Assembly: GCF_011764445.1 (NCBI RefSeq)
Contig: NZ_BLPG01000001.1
Coordinates: 3,224,001 to 3,288,000, forward strand
Direction: 5' to 3'
DNA from: Phytohabitans rumicis
GTDB lineage: Bacteria > Actinomycetota > Actinomycetes > Mycobacteriales > Micromonosporaceae
Length of the DNA: 64,000 bases
The notes beneath the pieces were generated by a model. That model had not been told where the DNA came from. It saw nothing but the letters and a program-made list of their open reading frames with translations, and did not search any database. Position numbers and translations under genes: made by a program. Shown in pieces: positions 10,315 through 19,163 of the stretch. Position 1 is the stretch's first letter; each line of letters starts with the position of its first letter.

Positions 10315-10737
10315 CTACTCCTCGATCGCCACCTCGTGGTGTCGGGTAGCCGGCCAAACCTTCGTCAGCCACCAGATGTGGACGCCCGTCCATGCGACCA
10401 CGCCGGCGGCGATTCCCCAGCCCAGCGGCACCATGCCGGCCCAGCCGGACGAGGACACGGCGATCATCACGCCGCCGAGCAGGCTGAACTTCGCCACGTA
10501 CAGGCCCAGGCCGAACGGCAGTACGAGCTGCGGGCTCTGCGTGTCGGCCCAGGCCAACACGACGGTCGACAGCGCGAAGCTGAAGCTCGCGACGGCCACC
10601 CCGATGCCCGCGCCGGCGGCGCCGGCACCGCCGGCCAGCAGCCCACCGACCACGACCGCGACCACGGTGACCACCGTGGCGGCGCCGAGCAGCGTGGGCA
10701 GATGACGCAGCCGCCACCGCCGATCCTCAACGTTCAT
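10315..10737 (-). CDS. AtpI-like four-helix membrane protein
   Basis: The 140-residue product ([20 protein letters not shown]...) has four hydrophobic segments (about residues 15-35, 40-62, 72-95 and 103-125) and a polar C-terminal tail. Its ATG overlaps the glyA stop (ATGA), so translation is coupled to glyA. Length, topology and position ahead of atpB fit the AtpI (ATP synthase I) family, as with Rv1303 in Mycobacterium. Sequence conservation in this family is weak, so the assignment rests mainly on topology and context. A longer open frame extends upstream inside glyA, but it is out-of-frame shadow. Confidence 0.75.
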   Translation of the reverse strand: MNVEDRRWRLRHLPTLLGAATVVTVVAVVVGGLLAGGAGAAGAGIGVAVASFSFALSTVVLAWADTQSPQLVLPFGLGLYVAKFSLLGGVMIAVSSSGWAGMVPLGWGIAAGVVAWTGVHIWWLTKVWPATRHHEVAIEE

Positions 10738-12002
10738 CGTGGGTACGCCGGAAATTTGCGCACGAGCTCGCTCACCTCTTCGCGTATCTGGGCAAAAGCG
10801 TCGGAGTCGCCCGCCGGGTCGGCGCGCACGGCACGGGCGATCAGCGAGGCTACCTGCCGCATCTCCCCTTCGCGCATGCCCTGCGTCGTCACGCTCGGGG
10901 TGCCGACCCGGATACCCGAGGCGACCATGGGCTTCTGCGGGTCGTACGGGATGGCGTTCTTGTTCAGCGTGATCGACGCCGCATCGCACCGCTCCTCCGC
11001 GTCACGCCCGGTCACTTCGAGGTCGCGCAGATCGATGAGGGCCAGGTGGGTGTCGGTGCCGCCGGACACCGGTCGCATCCCCTCGGCGGCCAGCCCGCCG
11101 GCCAGCGCCTGCGCATTCTTGATCACCTGCGTGGCGTACCCCTGGAAGTCGGGCAGCGACGCCTCGCGGAGGGCGACCGCCTTCGCGGCGATGGCGTGCA
11201 TCAGCGGCCCGCCCTGGGTGAACGGGAAGACCGCCTTGTCGATCCGCTGGGCCAGCTCTTCGCGGCACAGGATCATGCCCCCGCGCGGGCCGCGCAGGAC
11301 CTTGTGGGTGGTAAATGTCACGACGTCGGCGTGCGGCACCGGCGACGGGATCGCCTTGCCCGCGACCAGGCCGATGAAGTGGGCGGCGTCGACCAGCAGG
11401 TACGCGCCGATCTCGTCGGCGATCTCGCGGAAGCGGGCGAAGTCGATCAGCCGGGGGTACGCGGTGGCGCCGCAAATGATCATCTTGGGACGGTGCGCCA
11501 GAGCCAGCTCGCGCACCTCGTCGTAGTCGATCAACTCGGTGTCCTTGCGGACCGTGTAGCCGACCGTGGCGAACCATTTGCCGGAAAAGTTCACCTTGCT
11601 GCCGTGGGTCAGGTGGCCGCCGTGCGGCAGATCCATCGCCAGGACGGTGTCGCCCGGCTGGAGCAGCGCCGCGTACGCCGCGAGGTTGGCGCTGGCCCCG
11701 CTGTGTGGCTGGAGGTTGGCGTGGTCCGCGCCGAAGAGCTCCTTGGCCCGGGCGATCCCGATCTCCTCCGCCTTGTCGACCTCGGCGCAGCCGCCGTAGT
11801 ACCGCCGTCCCGGATATCCCTCGGCGTACTTGTTGGTCAGCGTCGAGCCCAGCGCGGCCAGGACCGCCGGCGAGGTCAGGTTCTCGCTCGCGATGAGCTG
11901 CAAACCGCCGCGCAGCCGGCCCAACTCACCCACGACCACCGCGGCGATCTCCGGGTCGGTGGCCTCCAACTCGGAAAAGTCAGGCCCCCAGAACGTGCTC
12001 AT
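10734..12002 (-). CDS. glyA: Serine hydroxymethyltransferase
   Basis: PLP enzyme that converts serine and tetrahydrofolate to glycine and methylene-THF. It shows the N-terminal [28 protein letters not shown], the HGGHLTHGS folate/PLP region, [12 protein letters not shown] and the lysine loop [14 protein letters not shown] (Lys234 forms the Schiff base). The length of 422 is normal. No strong ribosome-binding site is visible before ATG 12002. It lies 8 bases after the PBP gene and overlaps the AtpI-like gene by four bases. Confidence 0.97.
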   Translation of the reverse strand: MSTFWGPDFSELEATDPEIAAVVVGELGRLRGGLQLIASENLTSPAVLAALGSTLTNKYAEGYPGRRYYGGCAEVDKAEEIGIARAKELFGADHANLQPHSGASANLAAYAALLQPGDTVLAMDLPHGGHLTHGSKVNFSGKWFATVGYTVRKDTELIDYDEVRELALAHRPKMIICGATAYPRLIDFARFREIADEIGAYLLVDAAHFIGLVAGKAIPSPVPHADVVTFTTHKVLRGPRGGMILCREELAQRIDKAVFPFTQGGPLMHAIAAKAVALREASLPDFQGYATQVIKNAQALAGGLAAEGMRPVSGGTDTHLALIDLRDLEVTGRDAEERCDAASITLNKNAIPYDPQKPMVASGIRVGTPSVTTQGMREGEMRQVASLIARAVRADPAGDSDAFAQIREEVSELVRKFPAYPR

Positions 12003-12010
12003 GGGGCAGT

Positions 12011-14098
12011 TTATGAGCCCGAGAAGGCGATGTCGGTGCTCGGAGGGGTGAAGTCCTTCTCCGGCTGGCCCTCCAGCGCCGCCGCCATGGTCCGCGCCAC
12101 CGCGTTGATGACCTCCTGCTGGATGGCCGAGCCGACGTGGTCCTGCGGGTCGTCCGGATTGGCGGCGATCGACGCCACCGCGATCTGCGGGGTGAACCCG
12201 ACGAACGTCTCCGTCGAGGCGTCCTCCGAGCTACCCGTCTTGCCGGCGACCGGCCGGCCGTCGAGGATCGTGGAGACCTGGGTGGCGGTGCCGCCGTCAC
12301 AGCGCCCGAACGCCGACTGCTGGCCGACCGGGCAGCGGGCCGCGTCGGTGGCGGCTCGGGCGATGTCCTCGGTCAGCACCCGATCGCAGGACGGGTTGCC
12401 GGCGGCCACCTTCGCGCCCGAGGCGTCGGTGATCGACACGACCGGCAGCGGCTTGCAGTACGTGCCCTCGGCCGCGACCGTGGCGTACGCGTTGGCCAGG
12501 TCGAGCGGCGTGGTGGCCGCCACGCCGAGCGTGAACGAGCCCCACCCGGCCGCGTTGTCCTTCGCGAAATTCGCGTCGCTGTCGGCGCGGAACGTGATGC
12601 CCAGCCGCTGCGCCATCTCGACCGCCTTGTCGGCGCCGACCTGCTGCTCCAGCCAGACGAAGTACGTGTTGACCGAGCGGCCGAAGCCGGTCCACATGGT
12701 CCGCCGGCCATCCATCCAGGACGGGTTGGCGTTGCTCGGACACCACTTGCCGTTGCAGCTCTCCGGGCCGCTGGCCGGGTAGTCCGAGACAAACTTGGCC
12801 GGCGCGTCGAACGCCGTGTCGAGCTTTCGGCCCGACTCCAGCGCGGCCAGCATCGTGAAGAGCTTGAACGTCGATCCGGCCTGGTAGCCGTCGATGTCCC
12901 CGCCGCCGGCGATGAGCTGGTTCATGGTGCCGTTCTTCAGGGCGTAGTGGCGGTTGACGGCCATCGCCAGCACCCGACCCGTGCCCGGCTGGACCACCGC
13001 CATCGGGGCCGCGCGCTTGTTGCCGTACCCGTAGACCTTCAGCGTCTGCTGCTGCGCCGCGGCCTGGATGTCCGGGTCGAGCGAGGTGACCACCGTGTAG
13101 CCGCCGCGCTGCAGGTTGCGCTCCCGCTCCTGCGGAGTGGCGCCGAACGCGGGCTGCGTCATCCACCACTGCCGCAGGTAGTCGCAGAAGAAGCCCCAGC
13201 CGTTCTTGGCGGTTGCCGAGCAGCCGTTGGGCTGGGCGGTGGGGTCGAGCTTGAGCGCCTCGGCCTTCGCGGCGGCGGCCTGCTGAGCGGTGATCGCGCC
13301 CGTGCCGACCATCGAGTCGAGCACATAGGTACGCCGTTCCAGCGCCCGCTCCTTGTTGCCGTCGATCGGGCTGTCCGTGTCGGGCGCCTGCACCAGCCCG
13401 GCCAGCAACGCCGCCTCGGCCAGCGTCAGCTTCGCCGGCACCTTCCCGAAGTACCGCATGCTGGCCGCCGCGATGCCGTACGCCCCGGCGCCGAAGTACG
13501 CGATGTTCAGGTAGCGGCTCAGGATCTCGTCCTTGGACAGCTCCCGCTCCAGCGCCACGGCGTACCGCATCTCCTGGAGCTTGCGGGTGGCGGTGTCTTG
13601 CGTGGCCTCCTGGCGCTCCTTCTCGGTGAGATCCGGGTCGGTCTTGAGGACATTCCGGACGTACTGCATGGTCAGCGTGGAGGCGCCCTGCTCGACCGTG
13701 CCGCCCCGACCATTGGCCACGAACGCCCGTACCACGCTGCGCAGGTCGACGCCGCCGTGCTCGAAGAAGCGGGTGTCCTCGGCCGCGACGATCGCCTGCT
13801 GCATCACCGTCGCGACCTCGCTGAGCGGCACGTCCTGCCGGTTGACGTCGTAGAACGTCGTGATCAGCGTCTTGCCGTCGTTGGCGTAGACGTACGACGT
13901 CTGCGGGGGCGGCGGGGTCTTGAGCTCGCTAGGCAGGTCGAGAAACGCGTCGCTCGCGGACTTGGCCGCCAGCGCGACGATGGCGTTCGCCGGGAACACC
14001 GCGGCGGCCACCGCCACCCCGGCGAGCAGCCCGCACAGCACCAACGTCGTGAACTTGGACAGCAGCGATCGCCTACGCACCCACCCAAGACTCCCCAC
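12011..14098 (-). CDS. Class A penicillin-binding protein (bifunctional transglycosylase/transpeptidase)
   Basis: Polymerises and crosslinks peptidoglycan at the outer face of the membrane. The layout is: short cytoplasmic basic start, membrane helix (about residues 15-38), GT51 glycosyltransferase ([14 protein letters not shown] near 105-118, then [14 protein letters not shown]), and transpeptidase with STFK (409-412), SVN (475-477) and KTGSS (620-624). All catalytic motifs are intact. There is no PASTA domain. GTG 14098 is the longest start; GTG 14080, ten bases after GGGGAG, is an attractive alternative. Repeat copy 3 lies just upstream. Confidence 0.95.
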   Translation of the reverse strand: MGSLGWVRRRSLLSKFTTLVLCGLLAGVAVAAAVFPANAIVALAAKSASDAFLDLPSELKTPPPPQTSYVYANDGKTLITTFYDVNRQDVPLSEVATVMQQAIVAAEDTRFFEHGGVDLRSVVRAFVANGRGGTVEQGASTLTMQYVRNVLKTDPDLTEKERQEATQDTATRKLQEMRYAVALERELSKDEILSRYLNIAYFGAGAYGIAAASMRYFGKVPAKLTLAEAALLAGLVQAPDTDSPIDGNKERALERRTYVLDSMVGTGAITAQQAAAAKAEALKLDPTAQPNGCSATAKNGWGFFCDYLRQWWMTQPAFGATPQERERNLQRGGYTVVTSLDPDIQAAAQQQTLKVYGYGNKRAAPMAVVQPGTGRVLAMAVNRHYALKNGTMNQLIAGGGDIDGYQAGSTFKLFTMLAALESGRKLDTAFDAPAKFVSDYPASGPESCNGKWCPSNANPSWMDGRRTMWTGFGRSVNTYFVWLEQQVGADKAVEMAQRLGITFRADSDANFAKDNAAGWGSFTLGVAATTPLDLANAYATVAAEGTYCKPLPVVSITDASGAKVAAGNPSCDRVLTEDIARAATDAARCPVGQQSAFGRCDGGTATQVSTILDGRPVAGKTGSSEDASTETFVGFTPQIAVASIAANPDDPQDHVGSAIQQEVINAVARTMAAALEGQPEKDFTPPSTDIAFSGS

Positions 14099-14161
14099 AC
14101 CAGGGGTGATTCATCCACCTCCGAGCGGTATTCCCAGCAAACTCCCAGCCCTCCCGCCCGC

Positions 14162-14270
14162 CGATCAAGGGCTTCCCCGCCTCTCCCCCGTCGATCAAGG
14201 GCAAACGGCCGTGCTTTGATCTCCGATCCACGACCGTTTGCCCTTGATCGGCGCGAAAGCCCTTGATCGG
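14162..14270 (+). repeat. Composite palindromic intergenic element, copy 3
   Basis: The outer half-site CGATCAAGGGCTTCCCCG is followed by GATCAAGGGCAAACGGCCGT, the loop GCTTTGATCTCCGATCC, the arm ACGACCGTTTGCCCTTGATC, and the outer half-site AAAGCCCTTGATCGG. The loop shows the forward orientation. The left arm carries AAACGG instead of CATATGG, so this copy is nearly symmetric. It lies between the LPMO gene's 3' end and the PBP gene's 5' end. Confidence 0.8.
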
Positions 14271-14277
14271 CGAAGCG

Positions 14278-15150
14278 CTACCAGGACCGGGGCGGCGTCC
14301 ACGACCGGCGCGCGGCCGAGCGGCGCCGATGCAGGAGTACGGCGAAGAGCGCCCCGAGTACGACGAGCACCGCCGCGCCGCCACCGATGAGCGGGAGGGC
14401 GCTGGTGGCCGCGACCGGCTCGGGCTTCTGCTGCGCGACCGGCTCTTGCTCTTGCGCGGCTGGCGCCTGCTCCTGCGCGTCCGCCGTGGCGGGAGCCGTG
14501 GTGGTCGGGGCCTTGGCGACGGCGGGAGCCTTGGTGGCCGGAGCGGCAAAGACCACATCCGAGCATGAATAGTACGTATCCGGCGTACTCGAGTTTTGCC
14601 AGATCGTGTAGATCAGATGGCGGCCGACCTTGCCCGCCGGCAGCGTGCCCTTGAACCGGTAGGAGCCGCCCGTGAACGACGGGTCCTTGGCGGTCAGGAA
14701 CGGCTTGGTTTCCAGGTCCGACCAGGCCAGCGGCGCCGTCGGGTCGTATCCGTCGCGGGTGACGTAGAGCCGGAACGTACCCTCGTGCGGGATCGTGCCG
14801 CGGTACGCGAAACTGAGGCCCGCGCCGGCCGTGAGCCTGGTGGACGGCCAGTCCTTCCGGGCCAGGTCGAGCCCGCGGTAGCGGTCGATGCCGGCGCTGC
14901 ACAGTTGCCCGTCCGGGATCACCTCGCGGTCCCGGCCACCGACGTTGGGCAGGCGCAGGTTGTCCCAGTCGTCGAACTTGTCCGTGCCGCTCGCGGTGAG
15001 CGCCGCGACACAGGCCGCCGAGTCGCCGCTCTCCCCTTCCGTGCCGCAAGCCGCGAGCCGGCTGACCGGCGTGGTCAGCGCCCCGTGCGCCATAGCCGGG
15101 GCAGGCACGGCCAGGATGCCCACGACGACGAGCGCGGAGAGCAGCTTCAC
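14278..15150 (-). CDS. AA10-type lytic polysaccharide monooxygenase, membrane-anchored
   Basis: Copper enzyme that cleaves crystalline chitin or cellulose oxidatively. With the GTG at 15150, a 21-residue signal peptide (KLLSALVVVGILAVPAPAMA) is cut to leave His22 as the mature N terminus (HGALTTPVSR). That is required for the histidine brace; the second histidine is probably His122 in GTIPHEGTFRLYVT. The catalytic domain ends near TYYSCSDVVF. A long Ala/Thr/Gln/Pro linker, one membrane helix (LPLIGGGAAVLVVLGALFAVL) and a basic tail follow, so the enzyme is tethered rather than free. Earlier GTG/TTG starts exist, and none has a good ribosome-binding site. Elements 3 and 4 flank the gene. Confidence 0.88.
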   Translation of the reverse strand: MKLLSALVVVGILAVPAPAMAHGALTTPVSRLAACGTEGESGDSAACVAALTASGTDKFDDWDNLRLPNVGGRDREVIPDGQLCSAGIDRYRGLDLARKDWPSTRLTAGAGLSFAYRGTIPHEGTFRLYVTRDGYDPTAPLAWSDLETKPFLTAKDPSFTGGSYRFKGTLPAGKVGRHLIYTIWQNSSTPDTYYSCSDVVFAAPATKAPAVAKAPTTTAPATADAQEQAPAAQEQEPVAQQKPEPVAATSALPLIGGGAAVLVVLGALFAVLLHRRRSAARRSWTPPRSW

Positions 15151-15215
15151 AGGATGGGATACGGCGCCCACTCCCGGCGAGTTCAATCGACCACCCGCCA
15201 ACCTCGCCCCGCGCG

Positions 15216-15316
15216 TCGATCAAGGCTTTCCGCGTCGATCAAGGGCAGATGGCCGTGGTTTGGAGATCAAAGCACGACCATATGCCCTTGATCGGCGGGG
15301 AAAGCCTTGATCGACG
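15216..15316 (-). repeat. Composite palindromic intergenic element, copy 4 (inverted)
   Basis: The outer half-site TCGATCAAGGCTTTCCGCG is followed by GATCAAGGGCAGATGGCCGT, the loop GGTTTGGAGATCAAAGC, ACGACCATATGCCCTTGATC and the outer half-site GGAAAGCCTTGATCGACG. The CATATG arm is on the right, so it is inverted relative to copies 1, 3, 5 and 6. It lies upstream of the LPMO gene and downstream of the phosphatase gene. Confidence 0.8.
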
Positions 15317-15336
15317 GGCAAAGGCGCGCGGCGCTG

Positions 15337-15951
15337 CTACTGCGTGGGGAGCAAGGTGGCGGCCAGGGGGCCTACCGTGTCTTCGATTTCGTCGGCGACG
15401 CGGCTGAACGCCTGGTCGCCGCGCCCCCATGGGTCGTCTAGGTCGTCGGCGGGCAGCGGCGAGGCGGTGCCGCGCGCGGCGTTGACGGCCTCCACCAGGG
15501 CCACCCCGCGGGCGAAGACGGCGTCCGGGGTCGGCTCGGCGGGCGGGAGGGCGGCCGAGTCAATCGTTGTCAACAGCCGGCCGAACTCGCCGAGTACGAA
15601 CGTGCGCGCCGCCGCGTCGGGGCGCAGCGCCACGACGTACTCCTGCTGGTCCGCCGTTGCCGTGAGGACGAGGTCGGCGGCGTCGATCAGGTCCGAGCGG
15701 AGCTTGCGCGCGAGGAAGCCGTTCACGTCTCCGCCGCGGGCCCGCACCTGCCGCGCGGCCGGCGGGTTCATCTCCTCGCCGGCGTGCCAGCCGCCGGTGC
15801 CGGCGCTGTGGCTGTGCATCAGGTTTTCGGCCGGCGGTGCGGCGTCCGCCTTCGCCAGCCGATCCCGCACCGCGACGTCGAGCAGCCGCTCCGCCATCGG
15901 TGAACGGCAGATGTTGCCCATACACACGTGAAGGACGGTGAACGGCGGCAC
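15337..15951 (-). CDS. Low-molecular-weight protein tyrosine phosphatase
   Basis: Cytosolic phosphatase with the C(X)5R loop right at the N terminus: VLHVCMGNICRSPMAERLL (nucleophile Cys10, Arg16). The general-acid aspartate lies in the DDLDDPWGRG segment near the C terminus, followed by the expected helix. At 204 residues it is about 50 longer than minimal family members, because of an insertion in the middle. It lies one base from tsaC, so it is probably in an operon with prmC and tsaC. Such enzymes often act on exopolysaccharide or BY-kinases; the substrate here is unknown. Confidence 0.92.
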   Translation of the reverse strand: MPPFTVLHVCMGNICRSPMAERLLDVAVRDRLAKADAAPPAENLMHSHSAGTGGWHAGEEMNPPAARQVRARGGDVNGFLARKLRSDLIDAADLVLTATADQQEYVVALRPDAAARTFVLGEFGRLLTTIDSAALPPAEPTPDAVFARGVALVEAVNAARGTASPLPADDLDDPWGRGDQAFSRVADEIEDTVGPLAATLLPTQ

Positions 15952-15952
15952 G

Positions 15953-16603
15953 TCATGCCTCCTGGTCGGCGCCGACGATGTCAGGAACGACCTCGCGCAG
16001 CTTCTCGATCGGGATGGCGCCGTCGCGCAGGATCTTCGGCACGTCGCCGGTCAGGTCGACGATCGTGCTGGGCACCGGATCCGGGCACGCGCCGGCTTCG
16101 AGGTAAACCCGCACGGCGTACCCGAGCTGGTCCCGAGCCTCCTCGGCGGTGACCGCCGCGGGCTGGCCGGTCTTGTTGGCCGACGACACCGCCATCGGGC
16201 CGGTCTCGCGCAGCACCTCCAGCGCCACCGGGTGCAGCGGCATGCGCACCGCGACCGTGCCGCCGGTGTCGCCGAGATCCCACTGGAGGCTGGGCGCGTG
16301 CTCGACAACGATGGTCAGCGCCCCCGGCCAGAACGCGTCGGCCAGCTCGCGCGCCGCCTTCGGCAGCATGAAGACCAGTCCGTCCAGGGTGTGCCGGGAT
16401 CCGACCAGCACGGGCGGGGGCATCTGCCGGCCCCGGCCCTTGGCGTCGAGCAGGGCCTTGACCGCGTACGCGGTGAACGCGTCCGCACCGATGCCGTACA
16501 CCGTGTCGGTGGGCAGCACGACCAGCTCGCCGTTCTTGACCGCCTCGATCGCCGCGGCGATGCCTCGGTCTCGGTCGGCCAGCGACCGGCAGTCGTAGAG
16601 CAT
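15953..16603 (-). CDS. tsaC: L-threonylcarbamoyladenylate synthase (Sua5/YrdC/YciO family)
   Basis: Makes threonylcarbamoyl-AMP for the t6A37 modification of ANN-decoding tRNAs. The YrdC fold is recognisable from GELVVLPTDTVYGIGADAF, KGRGRQMPPPVLV, FWPGALTIVVEH, VAVRMPLHP and GPMAVSSANKTGQPA. The protein has about 216 residues and no C-terminal Sua5 domain. ATG 16603 shares a base with the prmC stop (TGATG), which makes it the likely start; an in-frame GTG lies just before it. Confidence 0.94.
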   Translation of the reverse strand: MLYDCRSLADRDRGIAAAIEAVKNGELVVLPTDTVYGIGADAFTAYAVKALLDAKGRGRQMPPPVLVGSRHTLDGLVFMLPKAARELADAFWPGALTIVVEHAPSLQWDLGDTGGTVAVRMPLHPVALEVLRETGPMAVSSANKTGQPAAVTAEEARDQLGYAVRVYLEAGACPDPVPSTIVDLTGDVPKILRDGAIPIEKLREVVPDIVGADQEA

Positions 16604-17496
16604 CACGCAGTGCAGTCTGCCATGCGGGACGCCGTCGCGTACCGCGGCCGGCCAGCCAAATCACGATGGTCATCGATGTCAATGAACCGGCCGTCGGCGC
16701 GCAGCAGATCCGGCACCGCTACACCGTGGGTGTCGTCGTGCTCGACCCCGAAAAACCCGCCCGGCCGCAACAGCGCCGCGGCCCGCGCGAGCACCGGCCG
16801 GATCACGGACAAGCCGTCCGGGCCGGCAAACACCGCCTCCGCCGGGTCGTGGTCGGCCACATCCACGGGTACGGCGACGCCGGCCGGCACGTACGGCGGG
16901 TTGCACAGGACGAGGTCGACGGTGCCGTCCAGCTCGGCGAGGACGGCCGGGTCGGTGGCGTCGCCCTCGACCACCTCGATCGGCGGATCCGCGGCCGCGG
17001 CCCGCGCGCCGGCGTTCCGGCGCAACCAGGCCAGCGCGGACGGCGACCGCTCGACGGCGTAGACGCGGGCGCCGGGCGCCTCGTTGGCGACCGCGAGCGC
17101 GATGGCGCCGGAGCCGCTGCACAGGTCGACAACGACGGCACCCGGCCGGATCACCGAGATGCCCCAGCCGGCGAGCAGTTCGGTCTCCGGCCGCGGCACG
17201 AACACCCCCGGGCCGACCGCCAACTCCAGGTGCCGGAACCCGGCCGCGCCGACCAGGTGCTGGAGCGGCTCGCCGGCCGCCCGCCGGGCGACGAGCGCGT
17301 CAAACTCAGCAAGTTGATCAACGGTGAACCCCTCGGCGAGCGCGAGGCGCCCGCGCGGGATCCCAAGGACGTGCGCGGCCAAGATCTCAGCATCGACCCG
17401 CGCCGCCGGCTGCTCGGCCTTGACCAGGGACTTTGTCGCGCGAACGACCGCTTGCAACGCGCGCGTCCGTTCCGTCCCTTCGGAGGGCTGTTCCAT
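16603..17496 (-). CDS. prmC: Release factor glutamine methyltransferase
   Basis: SAM-dependent N5-methylation of the glutamine in the GGQ motif of release factors; prfA lies nearby. It has an N-terminal helical PrmC domain (VDAEILAAHVLGIPRGRL) and EPLQHLVGAAGFRHLELAVGPGVFVPRPETELL. The SAM motif is VVDLCSGSGAIALAVA and the catalytic NPPY motif is VDLVLCNPPYVPAG. The start at ATG 17496 fits the family; GTG 17508 is possible. The frame stays open far upstream through the GGDEF gene, but that part is antisense shadow. The 54 bases to the divergent GGDEF gene must hold both promoters. Confidence 0.94.
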   Translation of the reverse strand: MEQPSEGTERTRALQAVVRATKSLVKAEQPAARVDAEILAAHVLGIPRGRLALAEGFTVDQLAEFDALVARRAAGEPLQHLVGAAGFRHLELAVGPGVFVPRPETELLAGWGISVIRPGAVVVDLCSGSGAIALAVANEAPGARVYAVERSPSALAWLRRNAGARAAAADPPIEVVEGDATDPAVLAELDGTVDLVLCNPPYVPAGVAVPVDVADHDPAEAVFAGPDGLSVIRPVLARAAALLRPGGFFGVEHDDTHGVAVPDLLRADGRFIDIDDHRDLAGRPRYATASRMADCTA

Positions 17497-17550
17497 ATCG
17501 GCTGTCACGAGATAATCATTAGATAGCGGGTCGGCGGGAGGAGGCACGGG

Positions 17551-19107
17551 GTGAGTTGGCTTGACCGGGTCGCTGACCAGGCCGAGACCCTCCGCGAGGC
17601 CCGCAAGCTGCAGGAAAACAGCCGCTCCGCCGAGGCGTCCGCGCTGCTCGACCGCGTGCTCTCCACCACCATCGATCCGTACACCCGGGCGGACGCCCTC
17701 GTCCAGCGCGTCTCCGCGTTGATAAACCTCGGCCGCACCGCAGAGTACAACCTGGCGGTGCAGAAGGCGTTCGACGCGATCGAGGAGGTCGGCGAGCCGC
17801 TCCTCAAGGGCAACCTGCACGCCCTCGCCGCGCTCGCCGCCCAGCACCAGGGCGCGCTGGAGCGCTGCGTGACCCATCTGGTGCAGAGCGCCCGAGCGAT
17901 GGCCGCCGTCGAAGACATCGACTGGGACACCGCCGTCGCCTGGAACGACCTGGCCATGGCGTACTCGTATCTGGGCTTTCACGGCCACGCGCTGAGCGCC
18001 ATCGAGCGGGCCCGGCAGGTCGCCACCGCGGCCGACGTGCCGGCCGAGACGTTCGCCGCGCCGGGCATCCGGCTGCGCAACGCGGTCGCCCTCGACCACA
18101 ACGGCGACTCCGACGGCTGCCTGCGCGTCCTGCGTGACATCACCACCGACGCGGAGCGCTTCCTCGCCGGCGACAGTGGCGCCCGGCTGCGCCCCAGCGG
18201 CCGCGCGGCGTACGGCTACGCGATCGCCCGCCGGGCCGCGCTGGGCGAGCCTCCGGAGTCCGCCCGGCAGGCGGTCCGGCTGCTGGCCGACGGCGGCGAC
18301 GGGGCCCGCGCCCGCGACATGCGGGTGCTCGGCGAGGTCTGCCTCGCGATGGCGGCCGGCAACCCGATCGAGGCGATGACCCGGCTCGAAACCGTGGCGG
18401 TGTCCGCCGAGACGCTCGGTGCCGCCGAGCACCCCCGGCTGAGGAGCCTGACGTTCGCCCGGGCCGGCGACCACGCGGCCGCGCACCGGGCCGACCGGCA
18501 CGCGTTCCGGCTGGCCGCCCAGCGCAGCGACCGCCTCCGCGACATGTACGTCGAGGGCATCGCCGCCCGGCTCGACCACGAGGACATGCGCCGCTCGGTG
18601 TCCCGCTACCAGGACGAGGCGCTGACCGACCCGCTCACCGGCCTCGCCAACCGGCGCCACCTGGAGCGCTACGTGGCCGCGCTGGTCGGGCGGGGCGAGC
18701 GGGCCACGGTCGGCGTCTGCGACCTGGACGGCTTCAAGGCGGTCAACACCGCCCACGGCCACCTCTCCGGCGACCTGGTGTTGCAGCGCATCGCCGGCGT
18801 CATCAACCGGGTGATGCGGCGCGGCGACTTCGTGGCCCGCTACGGCGGCGACGAGTTCGTGGTGGTGCTGCCGGGCGCCGGCAAGGCCGAGGCCGCCGAG
18901 GTGGGCCGGCGGATAGTCGCGGCGGTCGCGGCCGAAGACTGGCAGTCGCTGGTGCCGGGCACCCCGGTGGGCGTGAGCGTCGGGTTCGCCGAGGTCAGCA
19001 GCTCGGGCGCCAACCTGCGCGAGGCCCTGGGCGAGGCGTTCGAGCTGGCCGACCGCGAGATGCTGCGCGCCAAGCCCGCACCGGCTCCCGCGGCCGCCGC
19101 TTCGTGA
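17551..19107 (+). CDS. TPR-like/GGDEF diguanylate cyclase
   Basis: Predicted to make cyclic di-GMP in the cytoplasm. GTG 17551 has GGGAGGAGG eight bases upstream. Residues 1 to about 345 are all-helical with TPR-like Ala/Leu repeats and no membrane segment. A GGDEF domain covers about 355-510, with DPLTGLANRRHLE, CDLDGFKAVNTAHGHLSGD, the intact active site RYGGDEF and an upstream RxxD (RRGD) inhibitory site. Both catalytic and product-inhibition residues are present, so it should be an active cyclase whose input comes from the helical region. The stop codon lies inside the hairpin shared with prfA. Confidence 0.92.
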   Translation: MSWLDRVADQAETLREARKLQENSRSAEASALLDRVLSTTIDPYTRADALVQRVSALINLGRTAEYNLAVQKAFDAIEEVGEPLLKGNLHALAALAAQHQGALERCVTHLVQSARAMAAVEDIDWDTAVAWNDLAMAYSYLGFHGHALSAIERARQVATAADVPAETFAAPGIRLRNAVALDHNGDSDGCLRVLRDITTDAERFLAGDSGARLRPSGRAAYGYAIARRAALGEPPESARQAVRLLADGGDGARARDMRVLGEVCLAMAAGNPIEAMTRLETVAVSAETLGAAEHPRLRSLTFARAGDHAAAHRADRHAFRLAAQRSDRLRDMYVEGIAARLDHEDMRRSVSRYQDEALTDPLTGLANRRHLERYVAALVGRGERATVGVCDLDGFKAVNTAHGHLSGDLVLQRIAGVINRVMRRGDFVARYGGDEFVVVLPGAGKAEAAEVGRRIVAAVAAEDWQSLVPGTPVGVSVGFAEVSSSGANLREALGEAFELADREMLRAKPAPAPAAAAS

Positions 19108-19158
19108 TCAAGGCGTCCTTCAAGTCGTCATAGCAACTTGAAGGACGCCTTGATCACG
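19103..19158. terminator. 23-bp perfect hairpin between convergent GGDEF and prfA genes
   Basis: CGTGATCAAGGCGTCCTTCA with the following AGT (19103-19125) is exactly complementary to 19136-19158, with a 10-base loop (CGTCATAGCA). The GGDEF stop codon is inside the left arm, and the prfA stop is 6 bases beyond the right arm. A symmetric stem between convergent genes is the expected layout of a bidirectional terminator. There is no U-tract on either side. Confidence 0.7.
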
Positions 19159-19163
19159 GAAAT

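Noticed and set aside
12137-14266. 709-codon plus-strand frame opposite the PBP gene
   Set aside because: Shadow of the PBP coding strand; no signal, domain or ribosome-binding site.
17497-18762. Upstream extension of the prmC frame to 719 residues
   Set aside because: The extra part is antisense to the GGDEF gene and unrelated to PrmC; a good start exists at 17496.
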